A DNA stretch of 32,430 nucleotides. Origin: a virus. A program made the translations under genes and the position numbers. The notes under the pieces are model-generated. The model was given only the letters and a program-made list of their open reading frames with translations. It ran no database searches and was not told the origin of the DNA. Within the stretch, counting starts at the first letter, position 1. Every line of letters starts with the position of its first letter. The stretch is from positions 1-32,430 of IMG/VR virus record IMGVR_UViG_3300034022_000367. One strand, 5' to 3'. Shown here one piece after another: positions 1-7,670 of the stretch.

Positions 1-304
1 CGTATCCCATTCTACCTGTTACAGATTCAGCACATAATCTAACCCACTCCATAAGAGCTTGAGACGCTGAAGGTCCAATTGGGTCTCTAAACTTAACATT
101 AATTGTTCCCCAAGTAAATCTACCTGCAACATATGTTGAAGTATTTAGAAAAGGAATTTCCGTTGCGTTAATTGTAATATGTGGTCTAGCCGCGGTTTCA
201 ACAAACCATTCATTAATTCCCAAAGAAGATGGAAAACGAACAATAAACCTATTCTGTCTTTTAGGTTCATACGGTATGGGCATTTTCATTAATAAATCAG
301 CCAT
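1..304 (-). CDS. Tail tube protein (gp19-like), C-terminus beyond the window
   Basis: The frame opens with ATG at 302-304 and stays open to the left edge, giving about 101 residues of an incomplete protein. The start reads MADLLMKMPIPYEPKRQNRF, followed by FIVRFPSSLGINEWFVETAARP and a segment ending in ALMEWVRLCAES. This N-terminal pattern (basic N-terminus, beta strands, a helix containing W-V-R) is what I associate with the T4 gp19/Hcp-like tail tube family, whose rings form the inner tube of contractile tails. The gene lies downstream of the sheath gene in the same direction, the usual sheath-tube order, with a HAD-like gene between them. There is no Shine-Dalgarno sequence; the leader is A/T only, and a TATTTATA motif sits about 42 bases upstream. 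The family call is from pattern and context. Confidence 0.72.
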   Translation of the reverse strand, partial: MADLLMKMPIPYEPKRQNRFIVRFPSSLGINEWFVETAARPHITINATEIPFLNTSTYVAGRFTWGTINVKFRDPIGPSASQALMEWVRLCAESVTGRMGY

Positions 305-345
305 TTTAAATTGTTTTTAATTTTATTTTATTTTATTGTTATTCT

Positions 346-354
346 TATAAATAT
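346..354 (-). promoter_or_regulatory. Candidate phage promoter motif before the tail tube gene
   Basis: The minus strand reads GATATTTATAAGAATAAC, ending about 42 bases before the tail tube ATG. The same ATATTTAT core, in sense orientation, precedes most other transcription units in the window. As an 8-base A/T word it is expected by chance several times per strand, so only its placement is informative. Confidence 0.35.
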
Positions 355-444
355 CCTCAATTAAAATTTTTTCTATTTACTTTTAAAACTTTAAAAATTA
401 TAATTAAGCATAACTAACTAGATTTTTATTACTAGTTTTTTTAT

Positions 445-1266
445 TTAATATTCTTTTTTTATTCCTCCTGCTGTTGAATATGTTTTAATTATGTTTTCTG
501 GTTCTTTTTCAAAATGTTTTTTTACTACATCAACATTTTTTACATCATCATCTGAAAATCCTACTTTAGGTATAAAATAATTACTTATCTTATTTTTTAA
601 AAATGCTTTTTTCTGGATATGATTAGAAACTTTTTTAACATATTCTACAAATTCTTTTAATGCCTTAATTTTACCTTCTTCTGGGTTGACTGCAGAACCC
701 TCACCAAAAGTCACCGGGTAAAATTTACATAAATTTAAATATTCCCTAATCATCTCACTTTTAGAGATTTCTTCTTCATCAGCCAAGTCTCTATATTTCT
801 CTAAATTTTTTATTAATTCTTCAGAATCAATCCCATTAAAATTAGAAACAATATAGTTATAACAACCCTCTTTTAGAACTGACGGAGTATGTCCTCTAGC
901 AGTCACGATTGAAAAAATTGACCCGTTGTTAATTGCTTCTGCAAAATCAGGCCAAGCTGGGCCTGGTTTAGCTAACATAGCATCAACAATAAATTGTTTA
1001 TCTCCTTTTATACCAAAATATCTAAACGGTTCATCAGCAAATCCAACAATTTTATGTTCATCATAATCAAATGGTTCTTTACCAATTTGTTCTCTATATT
1101 CAGCAAAATCTTCAGTTGACATACCTACCTCATCACCGTCTTCATCTTTTAATATGATTTTAGTTGGCATAGATACAATATTGTCGTCCCAATCAAATGC
1201 GTAGTATTTTTCATCAGGGGCACCTGTTTCATCAATACCTTCTATTAATTTTCTATTTTTTAACAT
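445..1266 (-). CDS. HAD-superfamily phosphatase/hydrolase-like protein
   Basis: The 273-residue protein shows all four HAD motifs. Motif I is DWDDN (D25, D27), motif II is VTARG (T122), a motif III lysine candidate lies near K199-K204, and the acidic motif IV is GFSDDD (D239-D241). HAD enzymes transfer phosphoryl groups through an aspartyl intermediate on the first Asp. The roughly 90 residues between motifs I and II suggest a cap insertion. The substrate cannot be read from sequence; a nucleotide, polynucleotide-end or protein phosphatase are all possible. The gene sits between tail sheath and tail tube in the same direction, an unusual place for an enzyme. It is separated from the sheath stop by a GC-rich hairpin (1291-1314), so it may be expressed separately. 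Confidence 0.75.
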   Translation of the reverse strand: MLKNRKLIEGIDETGAPDEKYYAFDWDDNIVSMPTKIILKDEDGDEVGMSTEDFAEYREQIGKEPFDYDEHKIVGFADEPFRYFGIKGDKQFIVDAMLAKPGPAWPDFAEAINNGSIFSIVTARGHTPSVLKEGCYNYIVSNFNGIDSEELIKNLEKYRDLADEEEISKSEMIREYLNLCKFYPVTFGEGSAVNPEEGKIKALKEFVEYVKKVSNHIQKKAFLKNKISNYFIPKVGFSDDDVKNVDVVKKHFEKEPENIIKTYSTAGGIKKEY

Positions 1267-1290
1267 ATGTTTTTGTATGGCTATATTACA

Positions 1291-1314
1291 ACCGACCGGA
1301 ATTCACCGGTCAGT
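1291..1314 (-). terminator. GC-rich hairpin between sheath and HAD genes
   Basis: The arms 1291-1299 and 1306-1314 pair over 9 bp around a 6-base loop in the minus-strand transcript, including one G-U pair; the core is GACCGG/CCGGTC. It lies 15 bases past the sheath stop codon, and GC-rich sequence is rare here, so the fold stands out. No U-run follows, so it is not a classical intrinsic terminator. It may be an attenuator, a processing site or a 3'-end stabiliser. Confidence 0.45.
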
Positions 1315-1328
1315 CATAACAATTTTAA

Positions 1329-4300
1329 TTATATATTCTCAAAAGAAGCTCCGGTTGGAGTAATATAGAATGTGATATCTATAAATTCTAATGATTTAGT
1401 TGGTTTGATATAAATCTTACCAGTCATTTGATTTCTGTCTAAATCAGCAGCATCTGATGATACTGTTACACGGAAATCATATAAACCTCTATCTCTTCTG
1501 ATAGCATCCAAAATAGGGTTAACAGCGTCCAAGAAGTCTTGTCTTACTTTAGCATCGTTTTGTTCAAACAATAGTCTCACAGACACCGCAGAAATCAATT
1601 TACGAGCTTGTAGTAACAATCTTCTAACATTGATTCTATCTAAAGCCGATTGTCTAATTTGAAGAGTTTTATTACCCCAAATTACAGTACCAACATCAGA
1701 GAAAGTAGCAATCGGGTTAATACGACCTTGATAAAGTGTATCTCTATCTTCTTGGGTTAGTTTACGTCTCGCTTTAACAGCATTTACAATACCTCTTGTG
1801 TAACCTGCCGCAGCGAACCAAGGGAAAGCAATGTTATCTGTTAACGCTAAATTTCTCGTAACCTCAGCCGTTGCCGGTAAGTAGATTTGAGTGTTATTAA
1901 CACTATCTCTTGTTAATACCCAAGGGTAGTAAGTTGCCGTGTAATTAGAATCTACACCAATTTGGTCTAAATTATCTACAGCTTCTTGAGGATAGATTAA
2001 ATCTAATTGGTCTCCGGTAGATGGTACAAACATATTGTAATCAGGTGTTGTACAAATATATAACGAATCCGCTCTATCGTTCTCAATCATATCAATAGCC
2101 GTTTCAACTAAATCTGAATGGTTAAGATAATCAATACCTGGAGTTACAAAAAGATTGATGTTAACCGCCTCAGGATTAGAAAAAGTTTGTTGACCTAATT
2201 TATATGCGTAATAATCAGTGTTACCATAATCTTGAGTGTTGTCTCCAACTGAGATTTGTTTAAATGCTCCCCAACCTGTTGCAGCTGGATATTTAATCGA
2301 AGGACAAGAACCGTGTAAGTAACCATTTCTACCTAATACAAACGTATCACCATTTGTTCTGTGTTCTCTATAGATATCCCACCCGTCAAAACCTCCTTGA
2401 ACAAGGAAACTGAATTTACGAGAAAATAGTCTATAATAAGGACTTGATTCGTTATCAGGGTCTTTTGTGAATGTTGCGTCCCCAACATAGAATGCTGATG
2501 TACCACTTGTTGCAAAAGTATTAGGGATTAAGATACTATTAGCGTCTTTATCCATATGGAAACCTTTAGTTCTAGTTGACCATTCATCACCTGTACTATC
2601 ATTACAAACGTCTAAAGGAAGTTGTTTACCTTTATAACCGAAGAAATCAGCGTCAATACCAATACTATCTGATATACCAAGATAAGTTCTTCTCACATTA
2701 TCACCACCACTTCTAGTTGAATCATCAGCACCCGATGCTAAACCAAATGGAGGGTTATAAACAACCTCACCAGGATAATCATATTTAGTTTTTATGATTG
2801 GGAATGGTGATTTAACACCAGCGTAATCTCTAGAATTAAACCCTAAAAATCCACAAGGAAGAGCATCCATAGGTGCATCCTCATTAATCTCAATCATAAC
2901 ATATTTTGAATTCAGTTCGTACTCACCATCCATAGTACCAATTTTCTTAGCAATGAATGAATTGTCGTTCATATTCATATTACAATTTGTAAATTTTTCA
3001 AGAACAACAGGAGCACTATCTGAATCATAAAAATCTCTAACTAATACATCAAAAGTCCCATTATTAAATGAAATGTTTGCTATCGATATTTTAACCTCTG
3101 TGTTAGCAGCCTCACCATCAGCAATTGTTGTGAATTTAAATAAGTTATAAACTTTATTACCTCTTAATTCAGAAACAACCCATGGAGATGTAGGTGATTG
3201 ATATTTTTCTAAGTACCAAGCAATTGATGTTGGGTCAACACCCTGTCTAGCGTTTGGTAAAGATGTTAATTCACAATTTAAACCTCTAATAAATCCTTTT
3301 CTATATCCATAATTTAATAAAGATTGATATCTTTCTTCCACAAATAATGGAACTGTTATTCTTGGTTTTGCAAAATTAGATGAACCAAAAACTTTACTAA
3401 TATATTTAGAATCCGAATTTTGTAATGAAGTCTCAAAGAAATATGACTCACCATCTTTATTCGTTACATTTAAACCAAATGTTGAATACGGGTTTTTAGT
3501 TACACCTGAATATGCGGAAGTACAATCCATTGAAACATCTGTTAAACCTGACACTTCATAAACAGCTCCGTTATCACTACCATAAGTTGCTAATCCTCTT
3601 GAACGAAGAGTTGCAATAACTAAATCATCAAAATCGGTGTAAGCTGTTCCTGAATAAATATATATTGTACCCGCGACAACACCAGCATAACAAGTTACAT
3701 TTTCTCCCTCATCAGGTACTCCTATGTTACCAACAATAACCGGATTACAAACTGATTCATACATAACAGTAACAACCCAATTTGTTGGGTTATTCCCATC
3801 TTCAGATAATAATTGATATGTTAGACTTCCATTTGAAAAATTATTAACGGTTTCTCCACTTGTTTGACCCGTAGTACCAATTGACACATTTCCATTTGGT
3901 ACACAAGTATCGAACCCACAAACTATTTTTGATAAATTAGTCCCAACAGGTACTACAACATTTATTGTGTTGGTATTATAATTAATACTACCAATTGTAG
4001 TTGGGTCTATATCATCAACAAGAATTTTACCATTATTACCTCCAGAAATAAAAATTATATCACCAATTTGATATCCGGTACCAGGTGTATTAATGGTTAC
4101 ATTAGTTATAACACCCGAACCAACAGATATGTTAACCGTTAAACCAGCTCCATCACCATCGGTTGTTGTTGCAATACCAGTACCATTGGAATATCCTGTT
4201 CCACCTGTGAGTCCATCCAATAATGAAACATATCCACCAACTGTAAACTCATAGAGAGTTGAACAATTTGAAGTGACGGATATTTCTTCTATACCATCAA

Positions 4301-5120
4301 CAATACCGTAAAAAGATGAACCACTATATAAACCACCACCATTATTATCAAATAATGAATAATACCAAGGGTCATTTTGTGGTGCTGCGTAATCTGATAA
4401 ATCTGAACTAACATTATCAACACCAAAAACATTTGTCGATGCTGTATATGATGTTAATTCTGAATAACTATCTGATGGTATTGTACCAAAATATGAAATA
4501 CCATTATACGATTCTCCTGAAATTATCGTATTAAATATTAAATTATTAATATCTGAACGAAGTGTTGATATACTACCATTAAATAATTCATATGGTAAAT
4601 CAATTTTATTTAATAAAAATTGAGGTAAATCTGTCTCAATCATAGTGATAGATGACACATTATCATCACATCCGGAAAAAGCGTAAAAATAATCATATGT
4701 TACATATTCTTCACATACAGAATCACATCCTGGTGTTAAAGTTAGACATTTAAAATCAATTGTTGTTGAATCAACATTTGCCTTTGTTGTGATTGACCAA
4801 GATGGTCCCGCATCATATCCGGAAAGACCTAAAACTCTAGTTACAAATAATTGATTAGATTGTTGTAAATATGCTTTAGCGATATAGGACGCCTCATACT
4901 TTGGTATTTGTGTGTTTATAAATTTTTCAGGGGAAGTTCCTCCAAAATACGCCGAGAATTCATCAAAATTTCGTATAAAAATAGGTTCGAAGGCTGGACC
5001 TTTTAAGGTTTCACCAACAATACCTAATGTAGTTACACCCACACTTTGGGCTACGAAACTTAAATCAACTTCAGAAGTATATACTCCAGGAGATACGAAT
5101 ACTTTACTGTTTGATGCCAT
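1329..5120 (-). CDS. Contractile tail sheath protein (gp18-like) with a large internal insertion
   Basis: At 1263 residues this is about twice T4 gp18 (659). The N-terminus (SPGVYTSEVDL, then IVGETLKGPAF and a segment through LFVTRVLG, residues 10-97) is typical of tail sheaths. So is the last 250 residues: INVRRLLLQARKLI, RQDFLDAVNPIL, then a C-terminus in ITFYITPTG. Residues about 130-540 look like an insertion of Cys-, Gly-, Thr- and Ser-rich beta-type sequence. It includes a Gly-Thr-Gly-Tyr module at about 304-362 that resembles one near the C-terminus of the fibre at 18140-20398. Sheath subunits polymerise around the tail tube and contract to drive DNA injection; the insertion should face outward. 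The ATG at 5118-5120 follows an A-rich leader and a TATTTATC motif. Confidence 0.9.
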   Translation of the reverse strand: MASNSKVFVSPGVYTSEVDLSFVAQSVGVTTLGIVGETLKGPAFEPIFIRNFDEFSAYFGGTSPEKFINTQIPKYEASYIAKAYLQQSNQLFVTRVLGLSGYDAGPSWSITTKANVDSTTIDFKCLTLTPGCDSVCEEYVTYDYFYAFSGCDDNVSSITMIETDLPQFLLNKIDLPYELFNGSISTLRSDINNLIFNTIISGESYNGISYFGTIPSDSYSELTSYTASTNVFGVDNVSSDLSDYAAPQNDPWYYSLFDNNGGGLYSGSSFYGIVDGIEEISVTSNCSTLYEFTVGGYVSLLDGLTGGTGYSNGTGIATTTDGDGAGLTVNISVGSGVITNVTINTPGTGYQIGDIIFISGGNNGKILVDDIDPTTIGSINYNTNTINVVVPVGTNLSKIVCGFDTCVPNGNVSIGTTGQTSGETVNNFSNGSLTYQLLSEDGNNPTNWVVTVMYESVCNPVIVGNIGVPDEGENVTCYAGVVAGTIYIYSGTAYTDFDDLVIATLRSRGLATYGSDNGAVYEVSGLTDVSMDCTSAYSGVTKNPYSTFGLNVTNKDGESYFFETSLQNSDSKYISKVFGSSNFAKPRITVPLFVEERYQSLLNYGYRKGFIRGLNCELTSLPNARQGVDPTSIAWYLEKYQSPTSPWVVSELRGNKVYNLFKFTTIADGEAANTEVKISIANISFNNGTFDVLVRDFYDSDSAPVVLEKFTNCNMNMNDNSFIAKKIGTMDGEYELNSKYVMIEINEDAPMDALPCGFLGFNSRDYAGVKSPFPIIKTKYDYPGEVVYNPPFGLASGADDSTRSGGDNVRRTYLGISDSIGIDADFFGYKGKQLPLDVCNDSTGDEWSTRTKGFHMDKDANSILIPNTFATSGTSAFYVGDATFTKDPDNESSPYYRLFSRKFSFLVQGGFDGWDIYREHRTNGDTFVLGRNGYLHGSCPSIKYPAATGWGAFKQISVGDNTQDYGNTDYYAYKLGQQTFSNPEAVNINLFVTPGIDYLNHSDLVETAIDMIENDRADSLYICTTPDYNMFVPSTGDQLDLIYPQEAVDNLDQIGVDSNYTATYYPWVLTRDSVNNTQIYLPATAEVTRNLALTDNIAFPWFAAAGYTRGIVNAVKARRKLTQEDRDTLYQGRINPIATFSDVGTVIWGNKTLQIRQSALDRINVRRLLLQARKLISAVSVRLLFEQNDAKVRQDFLDAVNPILDAIRRDRGLYDFRVTVSSDAADLDRNQMTGKIYIKPTKSLEFIDITFYITPTGASFENI

Positions 5121-5158
5121 TTTTTTTGTTGTTTTTATTTATTAATTTATTTTTATTG

Positions 5159-5166
5159 ATAAATAT
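5159..5166 (-). promoter_or_regulatory. Candidate promoter motif before the tail sheath gene
   Basis: The minus strand reads GAATATTTATCAATAAA about 39 bases before the sheath ATG. It is the TATTTATC variant, also seen before 8502 and 30082. It lies in the short divergent region shared with the plus-strand RHH gene. Confidence 0.33.
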
Positions 5167-5214
5167 TCTGAAAAAAAACAAAAGACTTTACTTTGTGCGA
5201 ACTATTTATATTTT

Positions 5215-5245
5215 AGGTAGACTTTTTTCTACCTTTTTTCTACCT
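5215..5245 (+). promoter_or_regulatory. Candidate operator: inverted and direct TCTACCT repeats
   Basis: AGGTAGA at 5215-5221 is the perfect reverse complement of TCTACCT at 5228-5234. The 11-base unit TTTTTCTACCT then occurs twice in tandem (5224-5234 and 5235-5245), ending one base before the RHH gene's ATG. RHH repressors of the Arc/CopG/MetJ type bind tandem or inverted half-sites, often over their own promoters. This is therefore a plausible autoregulatory operator, and it may also affect the divergent sheath promoter. The function is inferred. Confidence 0.45.
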
Positions 5246-5410
5246 ATGGATAAAGACATTAAAAAGATTAAAAATTTAAAGATTTCGATAGAAACCCACG
5301 AAATTCTTAAAAATTATTGTGAAAAAAATGGAATCAAAATGTATAGATTCTTGGAAAGATTAATTGTTGAAAAGTGTTCTCCTAAAAAGGATATCTATGG
5401 TGAGGACTAA
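5246..5410 (+). CDS. Small ribbon-helix-helix-type DNA-binding protein
   Basis: The protein has 54 residues starting at MDKDIKKIKN. It has the length and pattern of an Arc/CopG-type RHH fold: a short strand (LKISIET), a helix (HEILKNYCEKNG), a turn, and a second helix (MYRFLERLIVEKC). Such proteins dimerise through the strand and bind operator DNA. I chose the ATG at 5246 because a longer in-frame extension upstream runs through the repeat/promoter region and gives only a hydrophobic, low-complexity translation. The gene opposes its neighbours, and its stop overlaps that of the converging gene (CTAA at 5407-5410). A second RHH gene at 21586 sits in a similar setting. The target operator is inferred. 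Confidence 0.6.
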   Translation: MDKDIKKIKNLKISIETHEILKNYCEKNGIKMYRFLERLIVEKCSPKKDIYGED

Positions 5411-6444
5411 ATTAAATGGTTTTCTAATACAATTGACGCCTCTTTAGTCTCATCTTTTTTAACCACAATAAATTTTAAAACATCGTTTGTGTTGATTTGT
5501 ATTTGAGGTAAATCAGACCCATAATATTCATTATTAATGAACACATCAAACGACTCAATGTTAATTGATTTACCCAAATTTAAGTCTGCGGTATAATCAA
5601 AAATTTGTGAAATAATATTATTATTTTCAGTAAATAAAACATTTAAAGTTGTACTACTTGGATTTGAATTTAATTTTTTTTGTTTTTTTGTTGTGTTTTT
5701 ATCAAGTTCCACGACCTGTAATAATCTAGAAATTGCCGGAGAAACTTCAAATTCATTTTCATCAATTAAAAATCCAAGTACTGTGAAATCATAACTTTGG
5801 ATGTAATATTTTCTTTTCTCTAGTTCCATTACTGATTCATCCGAAATGTTTCCCATAACGATTGGAATATAATGTCCTTTGATTGATGTATATGCTTGTT
5901 TTGATGCGAACTTCCCAAGTACATTTTTATTAAACTCGTTTAATTCCCTCATTCTATTACAAATTATTTTTACAACAAATGAAATATCAACAGGGATTGG
6001 TTGAGGTATTTTATATACATCTGACCCGTGTCTTTGTCCGTCCCAAGTTGGTACTTGAGCGTAGAAGAATTGTTTTCTATTTGGAATGTTATAAACTATT
6101 GAAGGGTTTGTTCCATATTTAACTTCGGGTACTCTAACCACGGTTATAAATGGGGTATCAACATTTTTATCTATATTTTGTAAATTCCAAGTTTCTGTGA
6201 ATTGTGACCAATTTTGGGTTGTTACTAAAATATCAACCATAGATATTGTTTTACCCTCAACAACGGTTTTTAAGTCATTTTTAACAAAATCTAAAAATCC
6301 CCTATCCAAATCCGCATGTAAAATTGATTTTGGTAGGAAAGTTCCGTCTTTATTAATTTTATCCAAAAGTTCTTCTCTTCTTGGTAGAAGAGTTTTTGAG
6401 GATGTTAACGGAATATGTTTTTTTATTTTGTTTGGTAATGGCAT
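5407..6444 (-). CDS. Tail completion/sheath terminator candidate (gp15-like)
   Basis: This 345-residue protein carries no enzymatic motif. Residues about 145-245 run as a beta segment (VDISFVVKIICN), a helix (RMRELNEFNKNVLGKF), a loop, a strand (YIPIVMG), then SYDFTVLGFLIDENEFEV. This order resembles the part of T4 gp15 that runs from its second helix to its C-terminal strands, by eye only. gp15 caps the sheath and tail tube before head joining. The position just upstream of the sheath in the same direction fits. The C-terminal 80 residues (after a Lys/Asn-rich linker near 250-265) look like a separate beta domain. It could instead be another neck or baseplate component. Confidence 0.42.
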   Translation of the reverse strand: MPLPNKIKKHIPLTSSKTLLPRREELLDKINKDGTFLPKSILHADLDRGFLDFVKNDLKTVVEGKTISMVDILVTTQNWSQFTETWNLQNIDKNVDTPFITVVRVPEVKYGTNPSIVYNIPNRKQFFYAQVPTWDGQRHGSDVYKIPQPIPVDISFVVKIICNRMRELNEFNKNVLGKFASKQAYTSIKGHYIPIVMGNISDESVMELEKRKYYIQSYDFTVLGFLIDENEFEVSPAISRLLQVVELDKNTTKKQKKLNSNPSSTTLNVLFTENNNIISQIFDYTADLNLGKSINIESFDVFINNEYYGSDLPQIQINTNDVLKFIVVKKDETKEASIVLENHLI

Positions 6445-6446
6445 CT

Positions 6447-6881
6447 TTATTTTGTTATAAAAATTTTATTTTTTAAATTAATCATCACCACTTCATTGGC
6501 GTGGTATATAGGTTCTTCGGTGTCTTTCATAACATAAGAATTATACTTGTATGGGTTGTAGGTAACAATATTATTGTTAGGTTCTTCTGGTAAATTCTCA
6601 CAAGGGAACTCACAATAATCCATTAAAGTTCCAATAACAAATGAATGTACATTTTTACTTTTTTCTCTAACCACTCTTTCTCTACCGCCTTGTCTAACTC
6701 TAAATTCGACATCTTCTAATTTAACATAATCGGAGTGTGAAATTAATCTACCCTTGTATGTTACCGAAAAAGTGTGTTTATGTAAGTTATAATACACCAT
6801 AACTTTTTTACCGATATAATCGTTATCTGAATAAATTTCAAATAATCTTTTTGACTGAGATTCTGTTATTAATATTTTCAT
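6447..6881 (-). CDS. Small unknown protein with MKILITES start
   Basis: The protein has 144 residues. After the shared N-terminal tag (MKILITESQSKRLFEIY), the central part reads KVMVYYNLHKHTFSV, then GRLISHSDYVKLEDVEFRV, then VREKSKNVHSFVIGTL, and later YNPYKYNSYVM. I recall this pattern from a widespread family of small phage proteins of unknown function; that is memory, not a search. The start codon overlaps the preceding stop (TAATG), indicating translational coupling, and only two bases separate its stop from the next gene. The first seven residues are encoded by the same DNA as in the next two genes upstream, suggesting a common targeting or processing signal. Confidence 0.7.
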   Translation of the reverse strand: MKILITESQSKRLFEIYSDNDYIGKKVMVYYNLHKHTFSVTYKGRLISHSDYVKLEDVEFRVRQGGRERVVREKSKNVHSFVIGTLMDYCEFPCENLPEEPNNNIVTYNPYKYNSYVMKDTEEPIYHANEVVMINLKNKIFITK

Positions 6882-6883
6882 TA
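6861..6883 (-). repeat. Start-codon direct repeat, copy 3
   Basis: These 23 bases are identical to 7259-7281 and 7648-7670. They cover the upstream stop, the overlapping start (TAATG) and codons for MKILITE. This copy belongs to the gene ending at 6447. Confidence 0.85.
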
Positions 6884-7279
6884 TTCGTAATATGCTGATA
6901 CCGATTTAACCGGTAAATTAAATTTATCTTGAACCCATTTTTTCATAGGTTCTCTCCAACTACTTCCAAACATAGTGTCTAAATGTTCTCCATATTCACC
7001 CCATACCTCTACAATCGGCGCCCTGTCTTTATGTGGTTTACTTGATGGTTCATCACTATAGTAATCAACATTAAGATAATTAAATACAATGTCTGAATAC
7101 TGTTCTCCGGCCCAAGTTCCCCCTTTATAAAAATGTAAAAGGTTTTCATCCTCACCATCATCTCCCCAATCCTCCATTGATGTCCCATAAACCCAATCAA
7201 TTTCATTTGAGTCTAAATAACCATCAATATACTTATATATTGAATCAAATAATTTACTTTCTGTTATTAATATTTTCAT
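6881..7279 (-). CDS. Acidic small protein, tandem paralogue B, MKILITES start
   Basis: The 132-residue protein is acidic and rich in Trp, Tyr, Asp and Glu. It is clearly paralogous to the protein encoded next to it (7279-7668). Shared features in order are a helix after the tag (S/T-I-Y-K/N-Y), YYSDEPSSK, a Pro-Ile-hydrophobic stretch, MFGS-x-W, EPMK-x-W and a C-terminal F-x-LPVK. No signal peptide, membrane segment or catalytic motif is visible. It is translationally coupled through TAATG on both sides. The tag's I-T-E followed by Ser fits the (L/I)-x-E rule of T4-type prohead proteases, so a capsid-internal protein is possible but unproven. Confidence 0.72.
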   Translation of the reverse strand: MKILITESKLFDSIYKYIDGYLDSNEIDWVYGTSMEDWGDDGEDENLLHFYKGGTWAGEQYSDIVFNYLNVDYYSDEPSSKPHKDRAPIVEVWGEYGEHLDTMFGSSWREPMKKWVQDKFNLPVKSVSAYYE

Positions 7280-7281
7280 TA
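7259..7281 (-). repeat. Start-codon direct repeat, copy 2
   Basis: Second copy of the 23-base repeat spanning TAATG and the MKILITE codons, identical to the other two copies at base level. Confidence 0.85.
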
Positions 7282-7668
7282 GTCGGGTACGATTGTTTTT
7301 ACGGGTAAATCAAAGTTATCTTTAAACCACTCTTTCATAGGTTCTATCCAATAACTACCAAACATATTGGTTAATTTTTCATAATCACTAACAATTAATA
7401 TTGGTGTCTTTTCCCTAAAAGATTTACTTGAAGGTTCATCACTATAATATTCCTTTTGAATATATACAAAAGCAACACCATCTTGGTCGTAATCACCTTC
7501 ATATATATGGTAAAAATACTCTCGTATATATGGGTTTTCCTCATCATCATATTCATCATCATTCCATGTGGTTGGATGAAAATAATCTATGTTACTTACA
7601 TCAAAAGTATCTTCAAGATAATTATATATTGTTCTATATAATTTATTTTCTGTTATTAATATTTTCAT
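7279..7668 (-). CDS. Acidic small protein, tandem paralogue A, MKILITEN start
   Basis: The 129-residue acidic protein is the paralogue of the 132-residue protein downstream. It shares the tag, YYSDEPSSK, the MFGS-x-W/EPMK-x-W block and the terminal D-x-F-D/N-LPVK segment, while the acidic middle (residues about 30-60, with EYDDEENPY) has diverged. The pair therefore arose by tandem duplication. Its ATG overlaps the preceding gene's TAA (TAATG). The function is unknown; position within neck/tail genes and the tag suggest a virion-associated role. Confidence 0.72.
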   Translation of the reverse strand: MKILITENKLYRTIYNYLEDTFDVSNIDYFHPTTWNDDEYDDEENPYIREYFYHIYEGDYDQDGVAFVYIQKEYYSDEPSSKSFREKTPILIVSDYEKLTNMFGSYWIEPMKEWFKDNFDLPVKTIVPD

Positions 7669-7670
7669 TA
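7648..7670 (-). repeat. Start-codon direct repeat, copy 1
   Basis: First copy (in transcription order) of the 23-base repeat. Identity across untranslated, stop-overlap and tag codons is stronger than protein-level conservation alone would need. Confidence 0.85.

Noticed and set aside
416-437. AACTAG/CTAGTT inverted repeat after the HAD gene as a terminator.
   Set aside because: Only 6 bp with a 10-base loop; the T-run is on the wrong side for minus-strand transcripts.
5111-5245. An N-terminal extension of the RHH gene giving a membrane-like segment (MMPFFLLFLFINLFLL).
   Set aside because: It begins inside the sheath start region and reads through the promoter/operator repeats; A/T-run DNA gives Phe/Leu/Ile by chance. 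The 54-residue form matches RHH size.
6447-7668. The MKILITE start as a secretion signal peptide.
   Set aside because: Too short and acidic right after the tag; no hydrophobic core of adequate length.
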